From Ambrosia x helenae (Eukaryota; Streptophyta; Magnoliopsida; Asterales; Asteraceae): a DNA stretch of 64,000 nucleotides. Location of the stretch: NCBI GenBank assembly GCA_030844895.1, contig CM061229.1:126819546-126883545 (forward strand), given 5' to 3'. The notes below the pieces were generated by a model. The model saw only the letters and a program-made list of their open reading frames with translations, had not been told where the DNA came from and made no database searches. Position 1 is the first letter of the stretch. Each line of letters opens with the position of its first letter. Positions 20,922-33,516 of the stretch are shown piece by piece. A program made the translations under genes and the position numbers.

Positions 20922-23900
20922 AATAAACTACAAAAGTGGTTGATTGCCCTGATGAGATATCTATGGCACGTTGATAGCGGGGCATCAAGGCACATGACGG
21001 GACTGAAAGAACTCCTTAAAAACTATCGATTCATTGATGGAGAGTTTGTTGCTTTTGCCGGCAATGAGAAGGGTGGAAAGATAGTCGGGATAGGGGACGT
21101 GATTTCTGATGCATTGACTTTGGAAGATGTGAACTACGTTCCAGAATTGTGTTACAATCTGCTGAGTGTATCACAAGTCTGCGACAAAGGAATCTCAGTG
21201 TTATTTAATGACATGGAGTGCATCTTTCTAAAGCCAGGATTCATTCCCCCTACCAACATGATTATGCTTAAAGCTCCTAGACAAAATAATACTTACGTGA
21301 TAAATATGAGGGATGCAAAGTCTGAATGTCAAATGACATGCTTACTTTCTAAAGCATCCGAGTCAGAGTCACTGCTTTGGCACAGGCGATTAGGACATGT
21401 TAACTTCAAAAACATTAATAAGCTTTCAAAACTAAACCTTGTAAGAGGTCTTCCTTCTAAGGAATTCCCCTTTTCTGAAAAATGTTTAGCATGTGCCAAA
21501 GGAAAACAACACAAAAAGTCGCATAAGTCCAAAGCTGTGAATTCTATAGACTCACCTCTTCATTTACTACACATGGATCTGTTTGGTCCTATTAGTGTTA
21601 AAAGTTTAGCTAAAAAGTCTTATTGTTTGGTAATCACAGATGATTTTTCCCGATTCACATGGGTGTACTTTCTGGAATACAAAAGTGAAGTTGCTGAGAT
21701 TCTGATGCTGTTTGTTCCTCTTATTGAAAACATTATAAAGACAAAAGTTAGATCAATTCGAAGCGATCACGGAACCGAATTCAAGAATCAAAGTTTCGTG
21801 ACTTTCTGCAACAATAGAGGAATTCATCTTCAGTACAGTGCTACGAGAACTCCTCAACAGAATGGTGTTGCTGAAAGGAAAAATCGTACACTTATTGAGG
21901 CGGCCAGAACCATGCTTATCGACTCCAAACTGCCGATCATATTCTGGGCTGAAGCTGTAAATACCGCCTGTTATGTTCTTAACAGAGTCTTAATCGTAAA
22001 GACGCGCGGGAAAACAGGTTATGAGTTGCTTTTTAAGAGAAAACCTTTGATTGACTACTTCAGGCCTTTTGGATGCTCATGCACGCTGCTCAACAATTTC
22101 GAGAACATCATGAAGTTCGATGCAGTTGGTGATGAGTGTTTCTTTGTTGGATACTCCTCTAGTCAAAAAGCTTATAGAGTATACAACAAACGAACCAAAA
22201 TGGTTCTCGAGTCTTTTTATGTTGATTGGCAGGAATCCAACTCTACCAATACAGGAGCCGGACCTGACTGGTTCTTTGATGTAGATGTTGTTTTCAACAA
22301 TTTCAGCATCATAGATGAACAACCATCTGAAAATCAAGCAGCCGATCCTTCTCCTCTTGAAGATACTCTTTACTCTTCAGAAGACGATGCAGCACCTTTC
22401 ACCACCCGCTTCTCTCCACTCGTAGCTGATCCAATTGTTCCCCTTCAAACCACAAATGGTGATGCAACTGTTGATACCACTACATCTCCTGAAGTTACTC
22501 CAGCTTCAGAAGAAACATCTTCAGCACAACAGTCTGCAAATGATCCATCCAGTTCGTCAACTCCTACAGATCATCTTTCCAATCTGCCTTCCCATATTCA
22601 AGAAGAACCGAACATGGGATTTAAATCTTTTAAGGATCACCCTGTGGAGAACATCATTGGACCAATCTCTGAGGGTGTTCTTACTAGAAATCAGGCAGAC
22701 AAACTGAATATTGCACTTTCAGCCTTCTTATCTCAGACGGTACCCTTCAGTATTGAAGATGCTGTCAGAGATGCAAGTTGGGTTGAAGCCATGCAGGATG
22801 AGCTGTATCAGTTTAGGAAGCTAAAGGTTTGGGAGCTTGTGGATTTACCTGAAGGAAAGTATCCTATTGGAACAAGGTGGGTTTTTCGCAACAAAATGGA
22901 TGAACGAGGCGTGGTAATTAAGAACAAGGCTCGTTTAGTCGTTCAGGGATTTCGTCAACAGGAGGGCATTGATTATGAGGAAGTGTTCGCTCCAGTTGCT
23001 AGACTTGAAGCTATTCGTATCTTCCTGGCTTACGCCTCATACAAGAACTTCAAAGTCTTTCAGATGGATGTGAAAAGTGCATTTCTGTACGGGAAAATCA
23101 AAGAAGAAGTCTATGTGTGTCAACCCCCAGGTTTTGAAGATCCCCATCATCCCAATAAATATTACAAACTGGATAAGGCTCTCTATGGACTTCATCAAGC
23201 TCCACGAGCTTGGTATGAGACCTTATCATCATACTTGCTGCAGAATGGGTATACTAGAGGGAAGATCGACATGACCTTATTCACCAAAGAAGTCAATAAA
23301 CACTCTATCCTTGTACAGATTTATGTTGATGATATTATCTTTGGTTCCACTGATGAAAATTTGTGCAGGGAATTTGAAAGCATCATGAAGTCTCAGTTTG
23401 AAATGAGCATGATGGGAGAATTATCGTTTTTCTTAGGCTTGGAAGTACAGCAAAAAGAAGACGGAATTCTAATTCATCAAGCGAAGTATACAAGAGACAT
23501 CTTGGCAAAATTCAACATGACCGATTGCAAGCCGTCCAATACTCCTTTTGCGGCCCAAACAACACTTGTACCAGATCTTCAGGGGCCTTCAGTGAATCCT
23601 CATACATATCGATCAATGATTGGCTCTCTGATGTATCTTACAGCTAGCAGACCAGATATAATGTGGGCAGTTGGATGCTGTGCGCGTTTTCAGTCTAATC
23701 CTAAGCAATCGCATGAGACTGCAGTAAAAAGAGTCTTCCGCTACCTCAAAGGAACACCTAAACTTGGTTTATGGTATCCTAAGAGCGATAACTTTGATCT
23801 AATCGCTTACTCTGATAGTGATCATGCAGGTTGTAGGATAGACAGAAAATCTGTCTCTGGTGGCTGTCAATTTCTGGGTAACCGGCTAGTGTCTTGGCAG

Positions 23901-23936
23901 AGCAAGAAGCAGACCACCGTGTCAATTTCTGGGTAA
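20922..23936 (+). pseudogene. Copia2 pol: protease, integrase, RT, truncated RNase H
   Basis: Protease WHVDSGASRHMTG (Asp codon 20973), integrase HRRLGHVNF...CLACAKGKQH, ITDDFSRFTWV, RSDHGTEF (near 21765) and TPQQNGVAERKN, and RT with YVDDIIFGST (catalytic Asp codons 23328 and 23331). RNase H begins (YSDSDHAGC) but ends after SWQSKKQTTVS at TAA 23934. Copia1 keeps a further ~110 residues there, including CEAEYISASSCCSQ. No convincing ATG precedes protease, which fits expression as a gag fusion. The C-terminal loss is linked to the 25-bp repeat at 23865/23920. Confidence 0.88.
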
Positions 23937-23944
23937 CCGGCTAG
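23865..23944 (+). repeat. 25-bp direct repeat at the RNase H deletion junction
   Basis: Positions 23865-23889 recur at 23920-23944 (tgtcaatttctgggtaaccg + gctag), 55 bp apart. The second copy follows 'accaccg', where RNase H should continue, and is followed directly by ORF3 sequence. This looks like a backward jump of reverse transcriptase at a short 'tgtc' match and then a forward jump into ORF3. Confidence 0.75.
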
Positions 23945-25614
23945 AAAGAAAAGAAGACAACAGCTTCCTGAATCTGAGATCCCTCGAGTGATAACACCGG
24001 ATGATGTTGAGGAGCAAGTGTACATGGAACGGATTTTTGGGGAAGAACAACCAAACCAACCAGGGCCTTCTACTGCTGCAACTTCTGCTCCAGGGCCTTC
24101 CACTGCCACTGCATCAGCCCCCAAAGCTCCTACCCACCGATCAGCTGAACCTTCTTCATCGGCTCCTGCTGCACCTCGTCGAAAACCGGTGCATCAGGAA
24201 CTATACGAGAAGCTTGTGAAGGAAATAGGTAAGGTTGCGGCTAGGGAATTCTGCACAATGAAAGCTGATGTGCACAATAACCAAGAGCTAAGAAAGAAGG
24301 TGAAAAAGCTCAAGGTCAAGAACAAGAAAATGGAGAAAGTGATCAAGGATCAAAGATACCTGATTAAGTTTCAACATCAGGTTCATGTGCAGATGTTTGA
24401 CATGTTTCAGGATCTGAGGCAGCAGTTAACAGGTGCTCCCAGAGCCACTTTTGACGAAACCTTTGATTTTGGAAAGTTTCTGGAGGCGGAAAAAGGAGAA
24501 AGAAAAGGAGGCTGAGGCTAGTGAAGTGGACGAGGTCAGTGAAGATGAGATGCCTGACAGTTTTGTAGAGATGGGAACCGATCAAGAAGTCATCTATGAG
24601 ACATCTGATGGGCACAAACTAGACCCTGAAAGAGCAGCATGGTTCCCAAGAAAGCCAATTACCATTCCTGCTTTACATCAGAACATTCATCATACCAGGT
24701 CAGCTCATCGAGAAAAGATTATCTCGTGGAAGTATGATGCTGAAAAGGGACTGTTTGCTGTGAAAAGGAGAGGGGGGGTAATCCAATACTTCAAGGGTCA
24801 GAAGGAGCTGAAATCTCTTCCCCGATGGGACATCAGGGAACTTAGCAGGGCCCCATTCATTAATCCCTCTCTTGACTCACAAGCTGGCATGGTTGAGAAC
24901 TTTATCAGGAAAGAATGTGAAAGTGACTTCCAGATATTCAAGCCACAAAAGCCTAGAAGAAGAATATCAAAGACCAGAATTGATCCAGCAACGGGAAGAG
25001 GAATGATAACTTATGTGATAGACCCTCCTCAGGTCGTCACACGAGTTCCGATTAGACCCGAGCTTCCAGTGATGCTAAGAAACTTCAAGAAATGGTTTTA
25101 TGACAGCAACACTGGTGAAGCAGTGATCAAGCTGGAAAATGATTCAGAGGTGTTGAGAATCTTGGATCCGGTTGATGTGTTCGCACTAAACTTATCAGAT
25201 CTGAATATGCTTTTTGCGAATCAGATCAACGTTGGTGCTGGAAACACACTGTTTGAAGAAGCCGTGCTGTTTAGAAGAGCAGTAGATAGGGCTTTGAAAT
25301 TGAAGAGTGAGCTGCTGGATTTAGTTGACAGGATAAACGCAGCTGATAAAGAAAAAGAAGACATGGAGAAGGCTGCACAAGCTGCTGTTGCTGCTGCTGC
25401 TGATGCTGCTAAAGAAACTGAAGCTGTTGCTGCTACAGAAACTGCTGCTTCAGAGGTACTTCCACAAGATCCTGCATCAGCAGCTAATCCTGAAGGAATT
25501 ACAACAGAATCTATCCAAACTTCTCCAGCAGCCGAGGTAGATCCAGTCACACTGTACTTACAAGACCCTCCTGCACAGGTTGAGGGGGAGGAAAGCGATG
25601 TGGAGGTTGACTGA
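23945..25614 (+). pseudogene. Copia2 ORF3 remnant (unknown function)
   Basis: The first part (to TGA 24513) is Pro/Ala-rich (GPSTAATSAPGPSTA) then a basic coiled coil (KKVKKLKVKNKKMEKV). A frameshift in the A-rich run near 24490-24497 moves the rest to the frame ending at 25614. The latter has an acidic linker and a conserved domain with IDPATGRGM, VVTRVPIRPELP, WFYDSNTGEAVIKL and ILDPVDV, and ends in an Ala-rich helix. The 5' end is lost in the RNase H deletion. The C-terminal domain matches the pattern of the Copia1 ORF3 C-terminus. Function unknown; it sits where env-like ORFs sit in Sireviruses. Confidence 0.7.
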
Positions 25615-25640
25615 AGATTGAAGACTGGTAGCTGTGGTCT

Positions 25641-25651
25641 AGGGGGAGTAT
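25641..25651 (+). other. Copia2 polypurine tract
   Basis: AGGGGGAGTAT directly precedes the 3' LTR at 25652, the expected plus-strand primer site. Confidence 0.8.
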
Positions 25652-26114
25652 TGTTGGGTTATTTTGAGACCACAGTTACCAGAATAGAGACTTTTGAGTG
25701 TTTATTGTATAGTTTGATAGTTGAAGGACTTAGTATGTAATTAATACAATGTTTAGTGCCCAAAACCCTAGTCTGCGCACTTATTTGGACGGGCCCTGCG
25801 CACTTGTGTTAAGTGCGCAGGCCCAGGTGTTGTCCTATATAAAGAATGTGTGTGCACAGCTCTAGGGTTGGGGTTTTGGAGTTTTATCTTTGTAGCACAC
25901 TTTGCATACGTGCGTACTTAATCATATTCCAAGGTTATTCATCTTCAAATCTGCTATGGAATTATCATGTTATTCATTGTGTGTGTCGGGTCTTTCAATG
26001 TTCATCTAGTTTTATTTGTTTCTTGGATTAATCACTTGAAACACCTAACTAATAGGTGTTTCTAAGTGATAACAATCTATTGCATTCAACAAGATCTAGT
26101 ATTTCGGGACTACA
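25652..26114 (+). repeat. Copia2 3' LTR
   Basis: 463 bp, the same length as the 5' LTR with one visible base difference just before the TATA box (gtgttgtcc versus gtgctgtcc). It ends CGGGACTACA and is followed by the TSD tgctc. Confidence 0.92.
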
Positions 26115-26119
26115 TGCTC

Positions 26120-27867
26120 AGACGGGAGTGATTGTACCTGTTAATCCGGAATCTTGGATTCATCGTATTCATCCGCTGGAGCAAGTTATCGGTGATCCTG
26201 GTAGTGGAGTGATGACCAGAGGGCAGCTAAAAAGCGTTAATTCGCCAGAGAGTTTTGGTGCTTTAGCATTGTATGCCAAAATTCAGAAATCTGGTAGTCA
26301 AAATGATTGGTCGTTTGCATGTTATGTGTCACAGGTAGAGCCAAGGACATACAAAGACGCTTTGCAAGAAGATGCCTGGGTTGAGGCAATGCAGGAGGAG
26401 TTATTGCAATTCCAGAAATTGGGAGTCTGGACGCTCACAGATTTGCCGCCAGGAAGAAAGAAAATAGGCACTAAGTGGGTGTTTAAGTGCAAAAAGGATG
26501 ATCGTGGAGTTATTGTAAGGAACAAAGCCAGATTGGTTGTGCAGGGTTTCCAGCAAATCGAAGGAATTGATTACAACGAAATCTATGCACCAGTAGCACG
26601 AATGGAAGCTATTCGGATGTTCCTTGCGTTTGCTTCGTATAAGAAATTCAAAGTTTATCAAATGGACGTCAAGAGCGCATTTTTGTACGGTAAAGTCAAG
26701 GAGGAGGTTTATGTCGGGCAACCACCAGGCTTTGAGGACCCAATCCACCGGGACAAGGTCTACGTGCTGAACAAAGCTTTATATGGTTTGCACCAGGCTC
26801 CAAGACAGTGGTACGAGGAGCTAAGCACATACCTCATCTCCAAAGGATTCAAGCGCGGCCTCGTCGATTGCACCCTCTTTACGAAGAAGACGGGAGATGA
26901 CTTGCTTCTAGTACAGATTTACGTTGATGATATTATATTTGGTTCAACTAACGAACTTTTGTGCAGGGAATTCGAAACTGTTATGCAGGAGAAGTTCGAA
27001 ATGAGCGCTATGGGGGAAATGCAGTTTTTCCTCGGCTTACAGGTGGATCAAAGACCCGACGGGATCTTCATTCACCAGACGAAATATGTAGCCGACATCT
27101 TGAGCCGATTCCAGATGGAGGACTCTAAGCCGATGGATACCCCGATTCAACCCAATCACGGGATTGGAGTGGACGCTAAGGGGGAGCTGACAGACCCATT
27201 TACATACAGAGCAATCATCGGATCTCTGATGTATTTAACAGCGTCTCGACCAGATATTATGTATGCAACGTGTCTCTGTGCTCGCTATCAATCGAAGCCG
27301 AAACAAAGTCATCTGACGGCGGTCAAGCGTATCCTTCGATATCTGAAGGGTTGTCCATCAAAAGGACTTTGGTACTCTAATGATGATGATTTTGATTTTA
27401 TTGCTTTTAGTGATGCAGATTGGGGCGGCTGTGACAAAGACAGCAAATCAACAACAGCCGGTTGCCAGTTTTTAGGGAGCAGGTTAATTACCTGGCAATG
27501 CAAGAAACAGACTTCCGTCGCACTGTCTACATGTGAAGCCGAGTACATTTCAGCCTCGAGTTGCTGTTCACAAGTGCTCTGGATCCAACAACAGATGGTC
27601 GATTACGGTTTACAGTTTCTTAAAACCCCTATACACTGTGACAACGAAGCCGCAATTGCTTTAACTAAAAATACTGAAAATCATTCTAAAGCGAAACATA
27701 TCCGGATTAAATATCATTTTATCCGAGATTGTTACGCTATGGAATTGATTGACATGGTCAAAATCCATACTGACTACCAACGTGCAGATTTGTTTACAAA
27801 AGCTTTTGACAGATCCCGCTTTGAATATCTTTTGAAAGTAAACAATATAAAGGAAAAACAGGACTAA
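26120..27867 (+). CDS. Copia1 gag-pol, part 2: reverse transcriptase and RNase H
   Basis: Continues the frame of 12421-16366 across the Copia2 insertion (codon split C16366 + A26120-G26121). RT shows WVFKCKKDDRG, RLVVQGFQQ, VYQMDVKSAFLYG, ALYGLHQAPRQWYEEL and the catalytic YVDDIIFGS (26920-26943). RNase H shows FSDADWGGC, STCEAEYIS, IHCDNEAAI and HIRIKYHFIRD, complete to the stop at 27867. No frameshift or stop was found. The upstream in-frame codons from 26056 are LTR sequence. Confidence 0.9.
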
Positions 27868-28508
27868 TCGGCTCCTCGGTTTATCATTTTTTTTATTTTT
27901 AGTTTTAGTTTTTAAATCTTTGCTAATTGGGAATTTCTCTTTGCTAATTGGGAATTTCTCTTTACTATCATAATCCTCAAAGAAGTTGATGCTTTCGAGG
28001 GGGTTGTTTAATCCTCAAAGAAGTTGATGCTTTCAAGTGGATTGTTTTCTTTCAAATTTTTGTTTTGTTTTTCAGAAAAATTAAAAAAAAAAAACCAAAA
28101 AATATGTTCTTTATTTTAGGGGGAGTCATTTTATCAGAAAAACCAAAAACATTGAAAAATTTTCAAAATACCTAAAAATTAGAAAAACCCAAAATGATTT
28201 CCTGGATAAAAAGAGGAAATGATAGTACATCAGTGGGGATCTGACACAGGCTAAAGAATTGCATAGTATAATGAGACGTATGTTGATTACGTGTGATATG
28301 CTGATAGGCTTCGTAGACTATATATTGCGTGCATTAGTGATACAAACATAACAAACTACGCGTTTGTGGATGAACACCTCATGGGCATATGGTCTTAGTA
28401 CCGTAATTTCGTTTGACAGGGTGTTTGTACAAAACTCGGAGGTTTAGGATCGTTATGTTATTAGTTGTCTGGGGATAGCCTATCTGATCTTCTGCTGTAA
28501 GTAATTAC
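27868..28508 (+). other. Copia1 spacer after pol, with tandem repeats and extra PPT-like tracts
   Basis: Non-coding. It contains two copies of 'tttgctaattgggaatttct' (27918-27960), two copies of 'taatcctcaaagaagttgat' (27970-28035), and polypurine-like tracts CGAGGGGGTTG (27990) and TAGGGGGAGTC (28118). Multiple PPT-like copies after pol are a recognised Sirevirus trait. It ends at the insertion site of the gag-only array. Confidence 0.65.
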
Positions 28509-30065
28509 TGTAACACCCCAACCGATGGCGGAATCATCGAGGTGCCACGTAGTGACGATTGTTCAAAAGCTCATGGTACTAAAATGTAAAATATTATTGA
28601 ATAATCCAAAATTGTCTTACATGGAAATGGAAATTACATTGTCTAAATGAAATGTAAATATTGAAATAACTGAATTGAAATAAAGCACTAAATGTCTCTT
28701 GCTAAAGCACTAGATCAAACTGCACCTGAAACATGTACAAAAACAGGTTTGGTCAACATATGAAATATTGGTGAGCATTCCTAGATTTGATATATATAGT
28801 AGGTTAAAAGTTATACAATTCAAGTGCAAGCTACAGTGCAAATATGTAAACCATGTATCAAACAAATGAGCGAAATCAACCCTGTGACTGTATAATGTAC
28901 TGTATGAACTGTAGTGTACTCAACCAATAAATGGATGATAACTTAACACTGGCCACGGATTCTCCGATGAAAAAGGGGGAGAATCAATCTAGGCGGGTTG
29001 TCAATCCAAATAGCGCTATCCAATGTTAAGGTCGGCTTGTACCATGTTAATGATTTCACTAAGTACAAATGTAATCCACATGTATTGTCTAAGCATAAAG
29101 CACGTTGTAAGCAATGCACATAGTACTAGAATTGTATTGTAAAAATGTAAACTTGTATTTGAAATTGTAATAGTGTACATGTAACACCCCAAAAATGTAT
29201 AACAGCAAAAAGGGGTAGGAATACTCACAGTTTACGTAATAACTTGAAATTGAACTTGGACAACGAAATATGAATTGAGATTACTCCCAAATGATCAACC
29301 TAAAGTATTCGATAATGTGTAAGAGAAATGACTCTAGGATATATGTATTTCTAGGGCTTCGAATTGGGGATAAACATTTATATGTTTATTAAACAATTTG
29401 TTTATTAAATATAAGAAATTTAATGAATAAATAAACAAAAGTCTTTTCGTAAAATTTTAAGTTGAATATAGTCACAACATAAGGTTTTAAGTATGAAAAT
29501 AATTTTTATAAAATTATTTTCTTGAAAATAGAATATTTAATCTAATTATTTCAAATTGTCAAAATACGACTTTAATATTTAAAAATATTAAAATCAAAGA
29601 ATTTCTGAAAAAAAATTGTATTTCAGTTCTAAATAGTTAGAAATAATTTATGTAAAATTTTGGTGCAAAAATATTAAAAATTGGATTTATTATGAATTAA
29701 TTATGATTAAAACTAACAAAAATTAATTAAAAATATAAAATAAACGATTTTTCTGAAATAAAAATATTTTCTGGAATGTTTAAGAATATACAAGTTTAGG
29801 ATTATTTTTGTGAGATTTAATAAAATCGTTTAGATATTTTTATAGAATTTAATAAATATAAATGAATAAACTTGTATTATTAATAATATATATTAAATAA
29901 ATTATTTTTGAAAAACTAAAAATTGGGTAATGAACTTTTATCTCAGATCAACATGATATAATTTTTGTAGAATTTATAAAAGGGTTTTGGTATTTAAAAT
30001 GAATTTTAAATATATAAATGAATATATATATATAAGTTAAGCTCTTTAAAAAAAAAAAAGAATAA

Positions 30066-30145
30066 GATGATGCTTGTGGGACTCGAACCCTTGCAGTCTG
30101 GTTCAAGAGTACCAGGCACAACCACTTGGTCCAGACCAGTGGTTG
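30066..30145 (-). other. tRNA-like module in LTR sense strand (repeated in LTR B and C)
   Basis: On the minus strand, TGGACCAAGTGG (A-box-like, one mismatch) is followed about 35 bp later by a perfect B-box, GGTTCGAGTCC (30079-30089). Equivalent copies lie near 35785 and 41503. The non-coding LTR element has a module with the same A-box mismatch at the corresponding sense position (52677-52740). No full cloverleaf is evident. Confidence 0.5.
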
Positions 30146-30759
30146 TGTTTGGTTTCAGTTTGTTAAATATATATATATAAACGCGATTGAATGTTCTTCC
30201 CCAAATTATGATTACGAGCCCTAGCATTCTCAATCAGACAAACCACACATCTTGAACCCGATTAATGTTAGGGTTTATGTTGTTTGATTGACGACTAACA
30301 AAACCCACAAAAAAAATTGGACTTACAGTGTTGAATTGATTAAGAATGCTCGGTCAAGCAAAAAAGTCAACTAATGCTCGTAAAATTATACACAGAGTGA
30401 AAAGAAAGAGATTGAAGGTTGAGAAGAGATCATGAGCGAGTTGTGAAGACGTGTGAACGTCCAATTTATACTGCAATTGTCTAGATCGTTTAATTGGTAG
30501 GTTTGACCAATGTTTAATGTCAAAACGCGAAAAAAAAGTAAATTGATTATCAATAAATCTATAATCCACGCGATAGTGAGTTAATATAGGCCGATAATCG
30601 CGTCTCGCGTTAATGGTGCCAATTAATAGGTCAAAGGAGAAGGAAAAGAGAAAAAAAAAAAAGGAACCATATTCGCTGCTGCTGATGCGAGTTGCAGACA
30701 AGAAGGAAAGAATTGAATGCGTGTATATATGTTTTATTGCATTAGATAAAACACCAAGA

Positions 30760-30851
30760 GCCTAAGTGGCTTAGTGGTGGTGGTGTGTGTTGTTGTGGTT
30801 TGGTCTGGTAAGCACCCGGGTTCGAATCCAGGGAGAAGCATTCTTTTTTTT
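30760..30851 (+). other. Pol III-like unit antisense to the LTR (repeated in LTR B and C)
   Basis: TGGCTTAGTGG (30767-30777) fits the A-box consensus TRGYNNANNNG, and GGTTCGAATCC (30819-30829) fits the B-box. Spacing is tRNA-like and a T8 run (30844-30851) follows as a possible terminator. Copies are at 36479-36540 and 42195-42257. It may be a tRNA-derived (SINE-like) capture. A complete tRNA fold is not seen. Confidence 0.5.
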
Positions 30852-31572
30852 ACACAGACACAAGGGGGAAGGAGGGGGAGCTGGGCCGGATTGTCTGGTG
30901 GGCCGCGTACTGGGCTGGACTAAAGGGTGAAGGGGAGGTGTCTGGTGGGCCTTGTTCTTGGGCTGGGATTGAGTTGTTGGGCTCCAAGTTACAAAGAGTG
31001 AAAAAAGGAGGGGGGGGGGTTTAGAGTTAGGTTTTGGGCTTGATTAACACATTAGTTTTTTTTTTAACATAATAGTTATTATCATTATTATTATTATTAT
31101 TATTATGTATAAATATATATATATATATATATAATGAAAAAGTGACGGATGTCACAGCATCCCCTACTTTTAGAAACTTCGTCCCGAAGTTATTGAAAAC
31201 ATAGGGTTATGGATGCTTGGGTACAAATTAGGATAACTGTGGTTTAAATGATCTATATAAGGGGTTTGATAGGTGTGAGTTAAGGATTAGGTTCGTCTCG
31301 AGTAATAAGGAAAATAAGAATCTAGTAACACTAAACTTCAAGTTTTAGGAATCCTAAAATAAATGTACGAGTTGATTGTCTATAAATGAACTACCAAGTA
31401 AACGGAGTTTGTTCCTGGTCCGACTTCCAGTCTCACTTTCAATGCATCATTAGTGTTTGTATACAGGGTGTACCGCAGCTAACCCACCACACCTTTGATA
31501 CCTTGAAAACGTACTGGATGCCTACCAAAATCTCTAATAGAATTTCACACTACCCTAATGTACATGTAAATT

Positions 31573-31600
31573 CATGATTACGTTCCGGACCGGAATCATC
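31573..31600. other. Conserved imperfect palindrome in non-coding 3' region
   Basis: catgattacgttccggaccg + gaatcatc. It recurs at 37293-37320 in the second internal region and, with two substitutions, at 56176-56203 in the otherwise non-coding LTR element. It is a stem-forming sequence kept where coding sequence is not. Confidence 0.65.
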
Positions 31601-32297
31601 AATTTACCTTACATTAGGGTTTTATGTCCTTCTATGATCCCACCGATTGTTGAGCAGGTTCGATAGCCTCCACCAGTCGTGGAGTAGGTTGTAGGGCCTC
31701 TCCCCGACTGTTTGAAAGGCATAATGACCTCTACCAATCGTTGAGTATGTTCGATAGCCTCCACCAGTCGTGGAGCAGGTTGTAGGGCCTCTCCCGACTG
31801 TTGAAAAAGGCATGATGACTTCTATTAAGTGCAGCAATTATTATTCACATAGATTGCAAATTGATAGTATGTTTATGCAAGCAAGTTTGTAAGTACTACA
31901 ACCATTAAGTGTAAGTGTTATCATGAATAATTAAATGTTTACGAGTATCATGAATAATTAGATGTTCAATGCGTAGTCAAATTAAGGGAAAAATCTAGTT
32001 TCATGTAATAACCAATGTTGTTTTCTTATAGAAAAAAAAAACATCTGTAAGATCAAGTATCAAGTCCAAACGTTTCAAATAAATGTAAGGTAGAGTCTTG
32101 TATGATTAAAAAAAAAATAAACGTAATCCATATAATAAATTTCCAATCTGTGTTAATACACAATAATACGCAAGGAAATTTCTAGATGTTGTATGCTAAT
32201 GAGTGCGACAAAATTGGGTACAAAATGATAATAGGATCAAGAAAATGAAAACACGGGTATTGGATTTCTCGAGTCTTGGGAAGATTTAATCCATGGC

Positions 32298-33516
32298 TTA
32301 ACTAGTGGGATTAACGTCATCCTGATCAGTTGTTTCGTTGGTATTGATATTGAAAGCTCGTCCATGTGCCACCAGGTTAACATTGTTCAATTTGGGGCAT
32401 TGAGGTAGCATGTGGTTAGGGTCTCTACAATGATAACATGCCCGACCGTTAGTAATCTGTAGTGGTTTCTGGGCAGCTGTTTGATGATTACCCTGTGTCC
32501 CAACCATTACTCGACAAGTAGTGACAAAGTGTCCAAACCTTCCACATCTAGTGCATTGACGACATGGAAGATTTGTAGGGTGATGATACTTGCAAGTGTT
32601 GCATTGAGGATGGATTCCCGTGTAGGCTTTCTTGATAGGAGGCCGAGCCACCGGATCAACAACAGCATGGTTTTGATTATCGCCCATTCGTTTCTTAGAG
32701 TTCGAAGCAGTAGTGGCGGCCTTTGCTAAAACAGTCTTAGATTGTTCAACGGTATTGGTGGTTTTCTCAGTAGGTGTCTTGGTGCCCTTCCTAACCAAGT
32801 TTCCTTTCCTTACGTGTTTGTCTGTTAATGTGGCTGCAAGTTGGATGGCTTCTTCTACCGTAGTGGCTTTGCCTCCAGTGACAACGTCTTGAATCAGGTC
32901 AGGTAATCCCTCGATATATTTTTCGATTGCTCGAGAGACTGGGGTGACCATATGTGGAACCAGTATGCTAAGTTCGTGATATCGAGTATTATACGCAAGA
33001 TTCTCACCACTGTCTTGTTTCAGTCCATGGAACTCTTCCTCCAGTTTCCTGATTTCGTTCCTAGGGCAGAATTTGGCGATCATGAGTTCCTTAACATCTG
33101 CCCAAGATAGTGATAAAGCAACATCAGTTCCTCGATTGCGCTTTTCGCCATTCCACCAGGTTAGCGCCCCCTTTTGAAGGACACTAGTAGCATAGCGAAC
33201 GCGGAGTTCATCAGGACATTCACTGTTCACAAAAGTACTCTCCATGCTTTCAAAACCATTGGAGGAGGCCAGTAGCACCCTCCTCACCAGTAAATTTTGT
33301 GGGGTTGCAGGAGTTAAAGTGTTTGAAAGTGCACCGAAATTGAGTCGTACTCCCAGTGTTGGCACTGTTACTATTCTGGGTTATCTCACTGACAAGGTTT
33401 GGGATCACTGCAGCAATTTGCTCGGCGACTAAAGATGCGAGGCGACGATCAGAACGTCGTCCAGAAGCACGAACAGGGCGTTGGCTGGCATCACGGAGCA
33501 TGCGGCGAGCAGACAT
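32298..33516 (-). pseudogene. gag of internal region 1 (frameshifted)
   Basis: Same gene as 38017-39234 but with one extra A in the run at 33251-33256 (aaaa versus aaa), which breaks it into a N-terminal part (33516 to 33250) and a C-terminal part. Capsid-like LTWWNGEKRNRG and both zinc-knuckle motifs (CTRCGRFGHFVTTC, CYHCRDPNHMLPQC) are present in the C-terminal part. Start ATG at 33514-33516. Confidence 0.85.

Larger units (their letters stand above)
16367..26114 (+). mobile_element. Copia2: nested Sirevirus-like Ty1/Copia element
   Basis: 463-bp LTRs (16367-16829 and 25652-26114) enclose PBS, a long leader, gag, pol and a damaged ORF3. The TSD tgctc lies at 16362-16366 and 26115-26119, inside the Copia1 pol. 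I see one base difference between the LTRs (16545 region, c versus t). The element lacks the end of RNase H and the start of ORF3, so this copy is non-autonomous. Confidence 0.92.
28509..31156 (-). repeat. Gag-only element LTR A
   Basis: 2648 bp, TGTAACACCCC to GGATGTCACA on the plus strand. AT-rich, with an (ATT)n/(TA)n tract near the right end, a G-run at 31009-31018, a minus-strand tRNA-like module (about 30066-30145) and a plus-strand one (30760-30851). Confidence 0.9.

Noticed and set aside
26056..26119. Start of the Copia1 RT ORF at 26056
   Set aside because: Those codons are the Copia2 3' LTR; the Copia1 frame resumes at 26120 without an own start.
30006..30233. Small minus-strand ORF including 'GLDQVVVPGTLEPDCKGSS'
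   Set aside because: Translation of the tRNA-like module and flanking A/T runs in the LTR; no protein character.
30760..30851. Functional tRNA gene
   Set aside because: A- and B-boxes are good, but acceptor-stem complementarity and a normal anticodon arm are not visible, so I call it tRNA-like only.
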